Positions 23,783 to 34,419 of a stretch of DNA of 64,000 bases are shown in pieces. The notes beneath the pieces were generated by a model. It was not told the origin of the DNA and ran no database searches. It worked only from the letters and a program-made list of their open reading frames with translations. This DNA is from Curtobacterium salicis (GTDB taxonomy: Bacteria; Actinomycetota; Actinomycetes; Actinomycetales; Microbacteriaceae), in contig NZ_JAAOYO010000005.1 of assembly GCF_011759505.1 (NCBI RefSeq), positions 124,001 to 188,000 of the forward strand, read 5' to 3'. Numbering within the stretch: position 1 is the stretch's first letter; each line of letters opens with the position of its first letter. The position numbers and the translations under genes were made by a program.

Positions 23783-25093
23783 ATGGTCATGAGCAGCACA
23801 ACGGCACGGTCGGCACTGACCCGCCGCGGGTTCCTGGCGGGCGCGGTCGGTGGACTCGGTCTCGGCACCCTGGCGCTCGCAGGGTGTTCCGCACCCTCGG
23901 CCGGCGGCGCCGCTGCGGGTGGGACCACCCTGCGCTTCTACGAGCAGAAGCAGGAGGTCATCGCCTACTTCGACGACCTGCTGCGTCGCTTCGAGCGGGA
24001 GAACCAGGGCGTCCGGGTGGTGCACGACAGCACGGTCGCGATCGCCCCGCAGTTCGTCCGCGGCGAGCCCGCCGACGTCGGCTGCTTCAACGACAACCTC
24101 GAGCTCGCCCGGTACATCGAGCGGGGTGTCCTCCGTGACCTGAGCGACCTGCCGGCAGCCGGACGGGTCCGGAGGAGCATCGACGGCCTCACCAACCAGT
24201 ACGCGACGTTCGAGGGCCGGACGAGCGTCCTGCCCTTCTCGCTCGCCGCCGCCGGGGTCATCTACAACAAGCGGATCTTCGCCGAAAAGGGCCTGCCCGT
24301 GCCGACGACCTGGGACGAGTTCGTCGACGTCTGCACCGCGCTGCGGAAGGCCGACATCACCCCGGTGTACGCCACCGACCGCGACACCTGGACGCTCTGG
24401 CAGGGCCTGTTCGACTACTCGGTCGGCAGCCTGGTCGACACCGGCTCGTTCTTCCGGAAGATGAAGGCCCTGGGCACCGACGTCGGGCCGGACGCCGAGG
24501 TGTCGTTCGAGAAGGACTTCGCCCTGCCGATGGAGCGCGCGAAGACGATCTCGTCGTTCTTCAACCCCGACCACGCCACCCGCTCCTACGCCGACGGCAA
24601 CCTGGCGTTCGGGCAGGGCAAGGCCGCGATGTACCTGCAGGGACCGTGGGCGCTCAGCCAGATCGCCCTGGTGGACGAGAAGCTGCGCGTCGGGACCTTC
24701 CCGCTGCCGGTGTCGAACGACCCGGGCGACCGGAAGGCCCGGGTCAACATCGACCTCGGCCTCTGGATCCCGACCACCACCCCGTACGTCGAACAGGCCC
24801 AGGAGCTCGTCGAGTTCCTCATGCAGCCGGACGTGATCAACGCCTACAACCTCGACAACCTGGCGTTCTCGACCACCGAGGACGCGACCCCACAGACCGA
24901 CGAGCGCATCGCCGGCCTGCAGTCCTCCGTCGACGACGGCGCGTTCTACCAGGGCGCCGGCACCTTCATCCCGACCTCCATCCCGCTCGGGAACTACCTG
25001 CAGACCGCGATCCGCAGCGGGGACTTCGACTCGATGCTGCGCCGGCTCGACACCGACTGGCGACGCCTCGCCGGACGCTCGGCGACGGTCTGA
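23783..25093 (+). CDS. sugar ABC transporter substrate-binding lipoprotein
   Basis: A 436-residue family 1 extracellular solute-binding protein. The N-terminus has SALTRRGFLAGAVGG (Tat-like twin Arg) and lipobox LALAGC with Cys near residue 34, so it is exported and lipid-anchored. The body shows the usual oligosaccharide-binding fold features (TTLRFYEQKQEVIAYFDDLL, PTTWDEFVDVCTALRKA, GKAAMYLQGPWAL). GAGGGAG precedes the ATG. It is followed by two permeases and a GH31 glycosidase, so it probably captures an oligosaccharide that GH31 then cleaves inside the cell. Its promoter has a LacI operator. Confidence 0.93.
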   Translation: MVMSSTTARSALTRRGFLAGAVGGLGLGTLALAGCSAPSAGGAAAGGTTLRFYEQKQEVIAYFDDLLRRFERENQGVRVVHDSTVAIAPQFVRGEPADVGCFNDNLELARYIERGVLRDLSDLPAAGRVRRSIDGLTNQYATFEGRTSVLPFSLAAAGVIYNKRIFAEKGLPVPTTWDEFVDVCTALRKADITPVYATDRDTWTLWQGLFDYSVGSLVDTGSFFRKMKALGTDVGPDAEVSFEKDFALPMERAKTISSFFNPDHATRSYADGNLAFGQGKAAMYLQGPWALSQIALVDEKLRVGTFPLPVSNDPGDRKARVNIDLGLWIPTTTPYVEQAQELVEFLMQPDVINAYNLDNLAFSTTEDATPQTDERIAGLQSSVDDGAFYQGAGTFIPTSIPLGNYLQTAIRSGDFDSMLRRLDTDWRRLAGRSATV

Positions 25094-25142
25094 CCGGCGT
25101 GCCCAGCACCCGTCGGACCGAGCCCGGAACACAGGAGCGACC

Positions 25143-26108
25143 ATGACCATGCAGACCCCCCTGACACCCGAGACACGAGGCAGCCAGGACCCGCGTCCGG
25201 GTCCCGTCACGGCAGCGACCCGCGTGCACCGCCGGGTCGGCTCGTTGCGCCGCACCGAGGGCATGTACTACCTGTTCCTCGTCCCCGCCCTCGTGCTGTT
25301 CACGGCGTTCGTCGTCGCCCCCGCGTGCGTGGGCATCTTCTACAGCTTCACCGACTACCTCGGGTTCGGGCAGTGGCACTTCCTGGGTCTCGAGAACTAC
25401 CGGGCTCTCGTGTCCGACCCCGCGATCCTCGGGTCCTACGGGTTCACGCTGGGGTTCGCGGTGGTGACGGTCATCGTCACGCAGGTGATCGCACTCGCGT
25501 TGGCGATCGCACTGTCCAAGCGGGTCCGTTTCGCCGCGGGGCTGCGGTCGGTGTTCGTCATCCCGATGGTCGTGTCGGGCATCATCGTCGCCTACGTCTT
25601 CAACTACCTGTTCTCGAACACGCTGCCGGCCCTGGCGACGTCGGTCGGGTTCGCTCCGCTGCAGCAGAGCATCCTCGGCGACCCGAACCTCGCCTGGCTC
25701 GCGATCGTCATCGTCTCCGCCTGGCAGACGATCCCCGGCGCGCTCCTCATCTACACGGCGGGGCTCACCTCGATCCCCGCCGACGTCTACGAGGCCAGCG
25801 CGCTCGACGGTGCCGGCACGTGGAAGCAGCTCCGCGCGATCACGCTGCCGCTCATCAGCGGGTTCATCGTGATCAACACCGTGCTCGGCGTGAAGGGCTA
25901 CCTCGGTGCGTACGACGTCATCGTCGGTCTCACGAACGGCGGCCCCGGCTCGGCGACGAGCAGCGTCGCGATGACGATCTTCACCGGCTTCACCAGCGGC
26001 GACTACGCGTACCAGATGGCCAACGCGACCGTGTTCTTCATCATCACCGTCCTCATCTCGGTCCTGCAGCTGGCCGTGACGCGCGGAAGGAACCTCCGAC
26101 TCGCATGA
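25143..26108 (+). CDS. sugar ABC transporter permease 1 (MalF-like)
   Basis: A 321-residue permease with six hydrophobic segments after a 35-residue tail (YYLFLVPALVLFTAFVVAP onward). The EAA loop that contacts the ATPase reads YEASALDGAGTWKQLRAITLPLI. GVIVGLTNGGPGSAT is typical of MalF-type permeases. AGGAG precedes the first ATG; a second ATG two codons later is possible. It overlaps the next gene by ATGA. No ATPase gene is in this operon, so a shared MsiK-type ATPase encoded elsewhere is likely, as is common in actinobacteria. Confidence 0.92.
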   Translation: MTMQTPLTPETRGSQDPRPGPVTAATRVHRRVGSLRRTEGMYYLFLVPALVLFTAFVVAPACVGIFYSFTDYLGFGQWHFLGLENYRALVSDPAILGSYGFTLGFAVVTVIVTQVIALALAIALSKRVRFAAGLRSVFVIPMVVSGIIVAYVFNYLFSNTLPALATSVGFAPLQQSILGDPNLAWLAIVIVSAWQTIPGALLIYTAGLTSIPADVYEASALDGAGTWKQLRAITLPLISGFIVINTVLGVKGYLGAYDVIVGLTNGGPGSATSSVAMTIFTGFTSGDYAYQMANATVFFIITVLISVLQLAVTRGRNLRLA

Positions 26109-27004
26109 GCGCCCTCGACACCCGGTCCCCGGCCACCGCCGCCGCCCGCAGCCTGGCCGACCCACCACGTCGCCGCCGACGCCTCGAGCGGGTCAACTGG
26201 CCGCTCACGATCATCCTGGCGATCGCGTCGCTGAGCGTCCTGGTCCCGCTCTACGTCACCGTCGCGATGGCGTTCAAGACCAGCGCGCAGGCCGCCGACG
26301 GCAACGCCCTGTCGCTGCCCCTGCCGTTCAACCCGGCGAGCTTCGTCGAGGCCTGGCAGCTCACCCGCTTCCCCGTCTCGTTCTCGGTGTCGCTCGGCGT
26401 CGCCGCGCTGACGGTCGTCGCGACCCTGCTGCTCAGCTCGTTCGCCTCGTACGCGATCGTCCGGAACTGGCACCGTCGGTTCTTCCGCTGGTCGTTCGTC
26501 TACCTGCTCGCCGCGATGTTCCTGCCGTTCCCGGTGGTCGCCCTGCCGCAGATCAAGCTGACGGCGATGATCTCGCTCGACAACCCGATCGGCGTCGCGA
26601 TCCTGCACGCCATGTTCCAACTGTCGTTCAGCGTGTTGCTCTACTCCGCGTTCCTCCGGTCCATCCCGATCGAACTCGAGGAGAGCGCCCGGATCGACGG
26701 TGCCTCGACGTGGCAGATCTTCTGGCGGGTCATCCTGCCGCTGCTCGGTCCGATGAACGCCACCGTCGGCATCTTCGCGTTCCTGGCGTCCTGGAACGAC
26801 TTCATGATGCCGTCGCTCATCACCGCCGACCCCGGACTGCAGACGCTGCCCGTCGTGCAGAACATCTTCCAGAGCCAGTTCGGCACGAACTACAACGTCG
26901 CCTTCGCCTCGTACCTGATGGCGATGGCACCCACGATCGTCGTCTACCTGTTCGCGCAGCGCTGGGTGATCAGCGGCGTGACGCAGGGCGCCGTCAAGAG
27001 CTGA
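26105..27004 (+). CDS. sugar ABC transporter permease 2 (MalG-like)
   Basis: A 299-residue permease with six hydrophobic segments (LTIILAIASLSVLVPLYV onward). The EAA loop is LEESARIDGASTWQIFWRVILPLL, shown in part as ESARIDGASTWQIF. ASWNDFMMPSLITADPGLQTLPV is the MalG signature. Its ATG overlaps the stop of permease 1, so the two are made together. It pairs with the binding lipoprotein upstream and the GH31 enzyme downstream. Confidence 0.92.
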   Translation: MSALDTRSPATAAARSLADPPRRRRRLERVNWPLTIILAIASLSVLVPLYVTVAMAFKTSAQAADGNALSLPLPFNPASFVEAWQLTRFPVSFSVSLGVAALTVVATLLLSSFASYAIVRNWHRRFFRWSFVYLLAAMFLPFPVVALPQIKLTAMISLDNPIGVAILHAMFQLSFSVLLYSAFLRSIPIELEESARIDGASTWQIFWRVILPLLGPMNATVGIFAFLASWNDFMMPSLITADPGLQTLPVVQNIFQSQFGTNYNVAFASYLMAMAPTIVVYLFAQRWVISGVTQGAVKS

Positions 27005-27056
27005 CCCGAGCCTCCAGACCGACCCCGGCCGGACGGCCGAGACAGGACCGCACCAC

Positions 27057-29447
<2,391 letters not shown>

Positions 29448-29531
29448 GGCGGACACGGCCCCGGGGAGAAGTGGGGGTGTCGACCAGGGCCCGTCCGCTG
29501 CTACTTTGCGGGCACGGACCGAGGGGGAACG

Positions 29532-30065
29532 ATGCGGGGACGCACGACGACAGGCACGACGGCACGGACGGGGGCCACCGTCGCCGCGGTGACGGTGGTG
29601 GCAGTGCTCACGCTGACCGGCTGCACGGCGCACGACGACGCTCCGGCAACGCCACACCGGACGAGCACGGCGGTCACGAAGCACACGGACGTCTCCGACT
29701 CCATCGCCGTCCTGCACCGCACGTTCGCGGCGTCCGACGCCCTGCCGGACGACTCGACCGCGGGTGACGACACCGTCGTGCTGAACAGCCAGCGGCGCGT
29801 CGGCACGGTCGACGGGACGACGTACTGGGTGGCGGTCGGCCAGGAGGGCGGGGCGTGTCTGATCGCTTCCGACGGCCCGGACAGCGCCGAGAACTGGACC
29901 GTGTGCGGCGGGAACGCGGCCGACGGCTCCTTCGTCGGCCGGGGCTCCGTCGTGATCAGCATGCTCGACGAACACGGACACCAGACGTCCCTCGTCAGCG
30001 ACGGCTTCACCGACACCGGCAGTGACGCGCTGCACCAGATCGCGCCGAACGTCTGGGCCTCCTGA
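29532..30065 (+). CDS. secreted lipoprotein, unknown function
   Basis: A 177-residue protein with a basic start, a hydrophobic signal segment (VAAVTVVAVLTLTGC) and a lipobox ending at Cys near residue 31, hence predicted to be lipid-anchored outside the cell. The mature part has SDSIAVLHRTFAASDALPDD, GTTYWVAVGQEGGACLIAS, ENWTVCGGNAADGSF, with two Cys that may form a disulfide. No family was recognised. GAGGGGGA precedes the ATG and TACTTT about 28 bases upstream may be the -10. A 74-nt stem-loop element lies six bases after its stop. Confidence 0.75.
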   Translation: MRGRTTTGTTARTGATVAAVTVVAVLTLTGCTAHDDAPATPHRTSTAVTKHTDVSDSIAVLHRTFAASDALPDDSTAGDDTVVLNSQRRVGTVDGTTYWVAVGQEGGACLIASDGPDSAENWTVCGGNAADGSFVGRGSVVISMLDEHGHQTSLVSDGFTDTGSDALHQIAPNVWAS

Positions 30066-30070
30066 CCGGT

Positions 30071-30143
30071 CCGCAACACGCAACGTCGGCGGCGTCCCGC
30101 AGCGGTACTCCGTTGCGTGACGCCGCCGACGTTGCGTTTCGCG
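30071..30143. repeat. 74-nt stem-loop repeat, copy B
   Basis: The arms begin CCGCAACACGCAACGTCGG and mirror as CCGACGTTGCGTTTCGCG with loop TACT. It has the same layout as copies A and C and again starts within a few bases of a stop codon, before a codirectional gene. Confidence 0.9.
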
Positions 30144-30175
30144 AGGGGGTCAGGGGGAGCGCCTAGCCTGGGCGG

Positions 30176-30931
30176 ATGACGGTCGAGCAGGCGGGCACCC
30201 CGGTCCTCGCGTTCTTCGACGTGGACAACACCCTGATCCACGGCGCGAGTGCGTTCCACCTGGTGCGCGGGCTCCGCGCCGCCGGGCTGATCACCATGCG
30301 GGACATCGTCAGCGCCGGGTGGAAGCACGCGCGCTTCAAGGTCCGGGGCGAGAACGACCGGCACCTGGCGTCCGCACAGACCCGCGGGCTCGAGGTGATC
30401 ACCGGCATCACCGTCGCCGACATGGCGAAGCTCTCCGACGACGTCTACCTCCGCCACACCGAGTCGACGGTCTGGCCGGAGACCGCCGCGCTCGCGCAGG
30501 AGCACCTGGCGAAGGGCCACCAGGTGTGGCTCGTCACCGCGACCCCGACGTTCCTGGCCGAGGTCATCGCACGCAGCCTCGGGCTGACCGGTGCGCTCGG
30601 CAGTGTCTTCGAGACCCGCGACGGTGCCTACACCGGGCGCCTCGAGGGTGCGTTCCTGCACGGCGAGCACAAGGCCGTCGCCGCGCGGAAGCTGCTGACC
30701 GAGACCGGCGCGGACCCCGCGGCCTGCTGGGCGTACTCCGACTCGCGCCACGACATCCCGCTGCTGTCGCTCGTGGGGCACCCGGTCGTGGTGAACGCGG
30801 ACCAGGGCCTCGCCGCGCACGCACGGGCGTCCGGCTGGCCGTCGATGCGGTTGCAGCGGGCGAGCCTCCGGGAGGCACGTCGCCGGGTCCGACGCGACGC
30901 CGCGACCGCGGGCGGCACGCCCACCCCCTGA
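30176..30931 (+). CDS. HAD-IB family phosphatase (SerB-like)
   Basis: A 251-residue HAD hydrolase of subfamily IB. Motif I is LAFFDVDNTLIHGASAF, motif II is VWLVTATPTFLAEVIA, and motif III/IV is KAVAARKLL and AYSDSRHDIPLLSLVGHPVVVN. These proteins dephosphorylate small metabolites; a phospholipid or phosphoserine-like substrate is possible. TAGCCT lies six bases before the ATG with no ribosome site, so the gene is leaderless. It converges on the LacI gene with a perfect palindromic terminator between. Confidence 0.9.
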   Translation: MTVEQAGTPVLAFFDVDNTLIHGASAFHLVRGLRAAGLITMRDIVSAGWKHARFKVRGENDRHLASAQTRGLEVITGITVADMAKLSDDVYLRHTESTVWPETAALAQEHLAKGHQVWLVTATPTFLAEVIARSLGLTGALGSVFETRDGAYTGRLEGAFLHGEHKAVAARKLLTETGADPAACWAYSDSRHDIPLLSLVGHPVVVNADQGLAAHARASGWPSMRLQRASLREARRRVRRDAATAGGTPTP

Positions 30932-30933
30932 GC

Positions 30934-30956
30934 CTGCCGACCGGTCCGGTCGGCAG
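30934..30956. terminator. bidirectional terminator, perfect 11-bp stem
   Basis: CTGCCGACCGG and CCGGTCGGCAG pair perfectly about one central base, between the convergent HAD and LacI genes. With so tight a centre it may work as a larger-loop stem in RNA. Confidence 0.7.
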
Positions 30957-30959
30957 CGG

Positions 30960-31985
30960 TCAGTCGACCGACCCGTCCGGGTAGGGCGCGCTCTCCCCCA
31001 CCAGGATCCGGTGCCCGACGACGACGGTCCGCCCGTCGCCCGGTCGTCCGGCGATCCGCTCCTGCAGGCGGTCGAGCGCGGCCTCGGCGAGCGCCACCGT
31101 GTCCGGCGCGACTGAGGTCAGGCTCGGCACCAGGCTGGCGGCCAGGCCGATCGCGTCCCACCCGACGACGGCGACGTCGCGGGGTGCTTCGAGTCCGCGC
31201 AGGCGCATCGCTCGGAGGGCCCCGACGGCGGCCAGGTCGTCGCGGCAGAGCAGCCCGTCGATCGAGAGCCCGGCGTCGAGCGCCTGTCCGAAGGCGTGCT
31301 CGGCCCCGCGGGCGTCGCCGACCTCGCGCGGCACGCAGAGGGACGCGTCGAACGGCAGTCCGGCGGCGGTCAGGCCGTCGCGGTACCCCTCGATTCGGAA
31401 GGCCGAGGTGCGGGACTGCTCGCCGACCTCGTGTCCGAGGAACCCGATGCGTCGCCGTCCGAGGGCCGCGAGGTGCGCGACGGCCTCTGCTGCGGCGAGC
31501 ACGTTGTCGATCGCGACGAGGTCGGCGCCGGGTGGTCGGACGTCCTCGCCGAGGAACACGACGGCGGTGTCCCCGCGGGCGCCGTCGATCTCGGTCGGGG
31601 TGAGGACCTGCGGGTGGATGACGACCCCGTCGACGACCCCGGCTTCTCGGCCGCGGACCGCGGAGAGCTCACCCCGCGGTGCCCCGGCGGTCTCCTCGAG
31701 CAGGAGCTGGTAGCCGCGGTCGGCGCAGACGCGCGAGAAGACGTGCGCGAGTTCGGCGAAGTAGGGCCGCCGGAGGTCGGGGAACGCGAAGGCCAGCATG
31801 TTGGTGCGGCCGGTCGCCAGGCTGCGGCCGGAGACGTTGGGGCGGTAGCCGAGTGCGTCGATCGACTCCTGCACGCGGACCCGCATGGCGTCGCTGACGT
31901 GCCGGTAGCCGCGCACGACGTTGGACACGGTCTTCATCGAGACGCCGGCGTGCTCCGCGACGTCCTGCAACGTGACCTGGCCCAC
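30960..31985 (-). CDS. LacI family transcriptional regulator
   Basis: A 341-residue LacI/GalR repressor. The N-terminal helix-turn-helix is VTLQDVAEHAGVSMKTVSNV, with hinge ALGYRPNVSGRSLATGRT. The periplasmic-binding-like sugar domain follows (DGVVIHPQVLTPTEI, IDGLLCRDDLAAVGALRAMR, DVAVVGWDAIGLA). The GTG used is six bases after TACGGT, giving a leaderless start and excluding a longer form. It is divergent from the GH2 gene, whose promoter holds the palindrome TTTACAGCGCTGTAAA, also found before the ABC operon. It is therefore the likely repressor of both. Confidence 0.93.
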   Translation of the reverse strand: MGQVTLQDVAEHAGVSMKTVSNVVRGYRHVSDAMRVRVQESIDALGYRPNVSGRSLATGRTNMLAFAFPDLRRPYFAELAHVFSRVCADRGYQLLLEETAGAPRGELSAVRGREAGVVDGVVIHPQVLTPTEIDGARGDTAVVFLGEDVRPPGADLVAIDNVLAAAEAVAHLAALGRRRIGFLGHEVGEQSRTSAFRIEGYRDGLTAAGLPFDASLCVPREVGDARGAEHAFGQALDAGLSIDGLLCRDDLAAVGALRAMRLRGLEAPRDVAVVGWDAIGLAASLVPSLTSVAPDTVALAEAALDRLQERIAGRPGDGRTVVVGHRILVGESAPYPDGSVD

Positions 31986-32035
31986 GCGCTCACCGTACCG
32001 CTGCGCCGGAACGTGCGTGGACACCGTCGCTGCCG

Positions 32036-32064
32036 TTGACGCTCGTTTTACAGCGCTGTAAATT
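32036..32064 (+). promoter_or_regulatory. GH2 promoter with LacI-family operator
   Basis: TTGACG, 17 bases, TAAATT, with TTTACAGCGCTGTAAA at 32047-32062. Geometry is identical to the ABC operon promoter (operator starts 11 bases after the -35 start). The -10 is seven bases before the GH2 ATG, so this transcript is leaderless. Confidence 0.85.
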
Positions 32065-32071
32065 GCCGTTC

Positions 32072-33937
32072 ATGAGCACCGTCGCCATCCCGGCCTCCGC
32101 CGTCGCCCCGGACGTCCCCCTCGCGAGCCGACAGGACGGCCGGTACCCGCGACCGCAGATGCTGCGATCGCGCTGGAGCGACCTCAGCGGCACATGGTCG
32201 TTCCGGCACGACGACGCGGACACCGGAGCGGAATCGGGATGGACCACGGGCCTCCCGGACCCCCGCGAGATCACGGTGCCGTTCCCACCGGAGTCGACCG
32301 CCTCCGGCATCGGCGACCCCGGCTTCCATCCCGTCGTCTGGTACGCCCGGACCATCGGAGCGGCGGAGCTGGAGCAGGCCGGGCACGGGTCGGACCGGCC
32401 GCGCCTGCTGCTGCACTTCGGCGCCGTCGACCATCGTGCACAGGTCTGGATCGACGGCCGGTTCGTCGGCGAGCACGAGGGCGGCCACACGCCGTTCTCG
32501 TTCGACGTCACCGCCCTGCTGCGCGACGCGGCCGACCGCCCCGCCGGACACGTCCTCGTCGTCCGCGCCGAGGACGACCCCCTCGACGTCACCCAGCCGC
32601 GCGGAAAGCAGGACTGGCACGAGGAGGCGCACGCGATCTGGTACCGCCGGACCACCGGGATCTGGCAGCCGGTCTGGCTGGAGGCGGTGCCCACCACCGC
32701 GATCAGCACGCTCCGGTGGACCCCCGCCGGACCCACCGCCGTCGACCTGACCGTCCGGTTCCGCGGACGCGTCCCCGCCGGTGCCCGCCTGCGCGTCGCC
32801 CTGCGGTTCGACGAGCGCGACGAGGACCTCGGGACGACCGACTTCGACGCCACCGCGAGCCGCCCCACCCTCGACGTCACCGTGCCCCTCGCCCGGCAGC
32901 GCAACGGCCAGGCCGAGGACGAGCTCACCTGGTCCCCGGAACACCCACGCCTGGTCGACGCCGTGCTCACCCTGGTCGACGACGCCGGCCGGGTGCTCGA
33001 CGTCGTGTCGAGCTACCTCGGCATGCGCAGCGTCGGCGTCGGTGGCGGCCACTTCCTGCTCAACCGGCAGCCCTACCCGGTCCGCAGCGTCCTCGACCAG
33101 GCGTTCTGGCCGGAGTCGCACCTGGCCGCCCCGCACCCGCTCGCCCACCGGCAGGAGGTCGAACTCATCAAGGCCCTCGGGTTCAACGCCGCCCGGATAC
33201 ACCAGAAGATCGAGGACCCGCGCTTCCTGCACTGGGCGGACCGTCTCGGGCTCCTGGTGTGGGGCGAAGCACCGGCTGCGTACGAGTTCTCCCCCACCGC
33301 CGTCCGGCTCCTGACCGCCGAGTGGACGGCCGCGGTCGAACGGGACGCCTCACACCCGTCGATCGTCACGTGGGTGCCGTTCAACGAGTCGTGGGGCATC
33401 CAGCACGTCGTCTCCGACCCGGCGCAGCAGGCCTACGCCCGGGCGCTCGTCGACCTCACCCGCGCCCTCGACCCGTCGCGGCCCGTGATCGGCAACGACG
33501 GCTGGGAACAGCAGGACACCGACATCGTGACCATCCACGACTACGAGGGCGACGGCCACGTCCTCGCCCGCACCTACGCGGACGCCGCCGCCCGCACCCG
33601 GGCGCTCGACGGCGTCGCCCCGTCCGGACACCCGCAGTTCGTCGGCGGGGCGGTCGACCGTGGGCAGCCCGTGATGCTCACCGAGTTCGGCGGCGTCCGA
33701 CACCAGTCGGGCGGCCGGCGCGAGGAGGGCTGGGGCTACACGACCGCGGTCGACGGCGACGACTGGGTCCGCCGCATCGCCGCACTGCACGACGCCGTCC
33801 GGGCCAGTGACTTCCTGGCAGGGTCCTGCTGGACGCAGCTCACCGACACCATGCAGGAGACGAACGGCCTGCTCAACGCGGACCGGTCGCCGAAGGTCCC
33901 GATCGAGCAGATCCGGCGCGCGGTCACCGGGGAGTGA
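32072..33937 (+). CDS. glycoside hydrolase family 2 enzyme
   Basis: A 621-residue GH2 beta-glycosidase (beta-galactosidase, glucuronidase or mannosidase type), no signal peptide, so cytoplasmic. The sugar-binding jelly-roll domain (LSGTWSFRHDDADTG, VWYARTIG) covers residues 1-180, an immunoglobulin-like domain follows, then the barrel with acid/base Glu439 in PFNESWGIQ and nucleophile Glu538 in LTEFGG. Only seven bases separate its -10 from the ATG, with no ribosome site, so it is leaderless. It is regulated by the divergent LacI protein and probably acts with the ABC importer and GH31 on the same oligosaccharide. Confidence 0.93.
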   Translation: MSTVAIPASAVAPDVPLASRQDGRYPRPQMLRSRWSDLSGTWSFRHDDADTGAESGWTTGLPDPREITVPFPPESTASGIGDPGFHPVVWYARTIGAAELEQAGHGSDRPRLLLHFGAVDHRAQVWIDGRFVGEHEGGHTPFSFDVTALLRDAADRPAGHVLVVRAEDDPLDVTQPRGKQDWHEEAHAIWYRRTTGIWQPVWLEAVPTTAISTLRWTPAGPTAVDLTVRFRGRVPAGARLRVALRFDERDEDLGTTDFDATASRPTLDVTVPLARQRNGQAEDELTWSPEHPRLVDAVLTLVDDAGRVLDVVSSYLGMRSVGVGGGHFLLNRQPYPVRSVLDQAFWPESHLAAPHPLAHRQEVELIKALGFNAARIHQKIEDPRFLHWADRLGLLVWGEAPAAYEFSPTAVRLLTAEWTAAVERDASHPSIVTWVPFNESWGIQHVVSDPAQQAYARALVDLTRALDPSRPVIGNDGWEQQDTDIVTIHDYEGDGHVLARTYADAAARTRALDGVAPSGHPQFVGGAVDRGQPVMLTEFGGVRHQSGGRREEGWGYTTAVDGDDWVRRIAALHDAVRASDFLAGSCWTQLTDTMQETNGLLNADRSPKVPIEQIRRAVTGE

Positions 33938-33983
33938 GGCGGGGCTGGAGCGCAGGACGGGAGGCGCGCCCCACCCCGTCAGG

Positions 33984-34190
33984 TCAGCCCAGGCCGGTGA
34001 CCGTCAACTCCGCGACCCGCTCCCGCCCTCGCGCTCCCGCACTGGCGAACGGCACCCCCCGGACGACCTGCGTGTGGACCACGTCCACGGCGTTGCACGC
34101 CGGGTCGCGGAAGGGCGGCAGCCACTGCTGCTCGCGGTGGTTGCGCGTCGTCGCCGGCGCCAGGCCGGGGTGGGTCTCGTGCCGGGTCAT
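33984..34190 (-). CDS. possible small protein of unknown function
   Basis: A 68-residue frame starting MTRHETHPGLAPATT with NHREQQWLPPFRDPACNAVD and a C-terminal VVHTQVVRGVPF segment. It resembles no family I know. Its ATG overlaps the stop of a 13-codon ORF (ATGA) that has a strong ribosome site, which supports translation by coupling. It could still be a chance frame. Confidence 0.35.
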   Translation of the reverse strand: MTRHETHPGLAPATTRNHREQQWLPPFRDPACNAVDVVHTQVVRGVPFASAGARGRERVAELTVTGLG

Positions 34191-34228
34191 GCTGCCGCTC
34201 CGGCCTGCGGTGTCCGTCGTGCGTCCAT
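34187..34228 (-). CDS. 13-codon ORF with strong Shine-Dalgarno
   Basis: The frame encodes MDARRTPQAGAAA and is preceded by GGGAGG at good spacing. Its TGA overlaps the ATG of the 68-residue ORF. It may be a leader peptide for that gene, or a fortuitous match. Confidence 0.3.
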   Translation of the reverse strand: MDARRTPQAGAAA

Positions 34229-34419
34229 GACGCCTCCCTGGTCCTCGCAGCGCCACTCCCTGGTGCGGTGCTGCTCGTCCATCGACGCTACGTCCGGATC
34301 CGTCCCCCGACCAGGGGGCGCGGCCCATCCGCGGATCGCGTACACGGCCGCCGCGCGATGGACCGCCGGACGGTCAGCTGCCCCGGGAGCCAGCACGGGC
34401 CTCCCGGGACAGCGCGCGG

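Larger units (their letters stand above)
33938..34419. other. 482-base stretch with only weak small ORFs
   Basis: After the GH2 stop there is a single terminator-like arm (GACGGGAGGC) without its partner. Two overlapping minus-strand small ORFs are described separately. Nothing else was recognised: no tRNA, no long frame with a plausible product, no repeat. Confidence 0.6.

Noticed and set aside
33955..33970. A GACGGGAGGC arm after the GH2 gene resembling the recurrent terminator
   Set aside because: No complementary arm follows, so it cannot form the stem. It is listed only as a possible relic.
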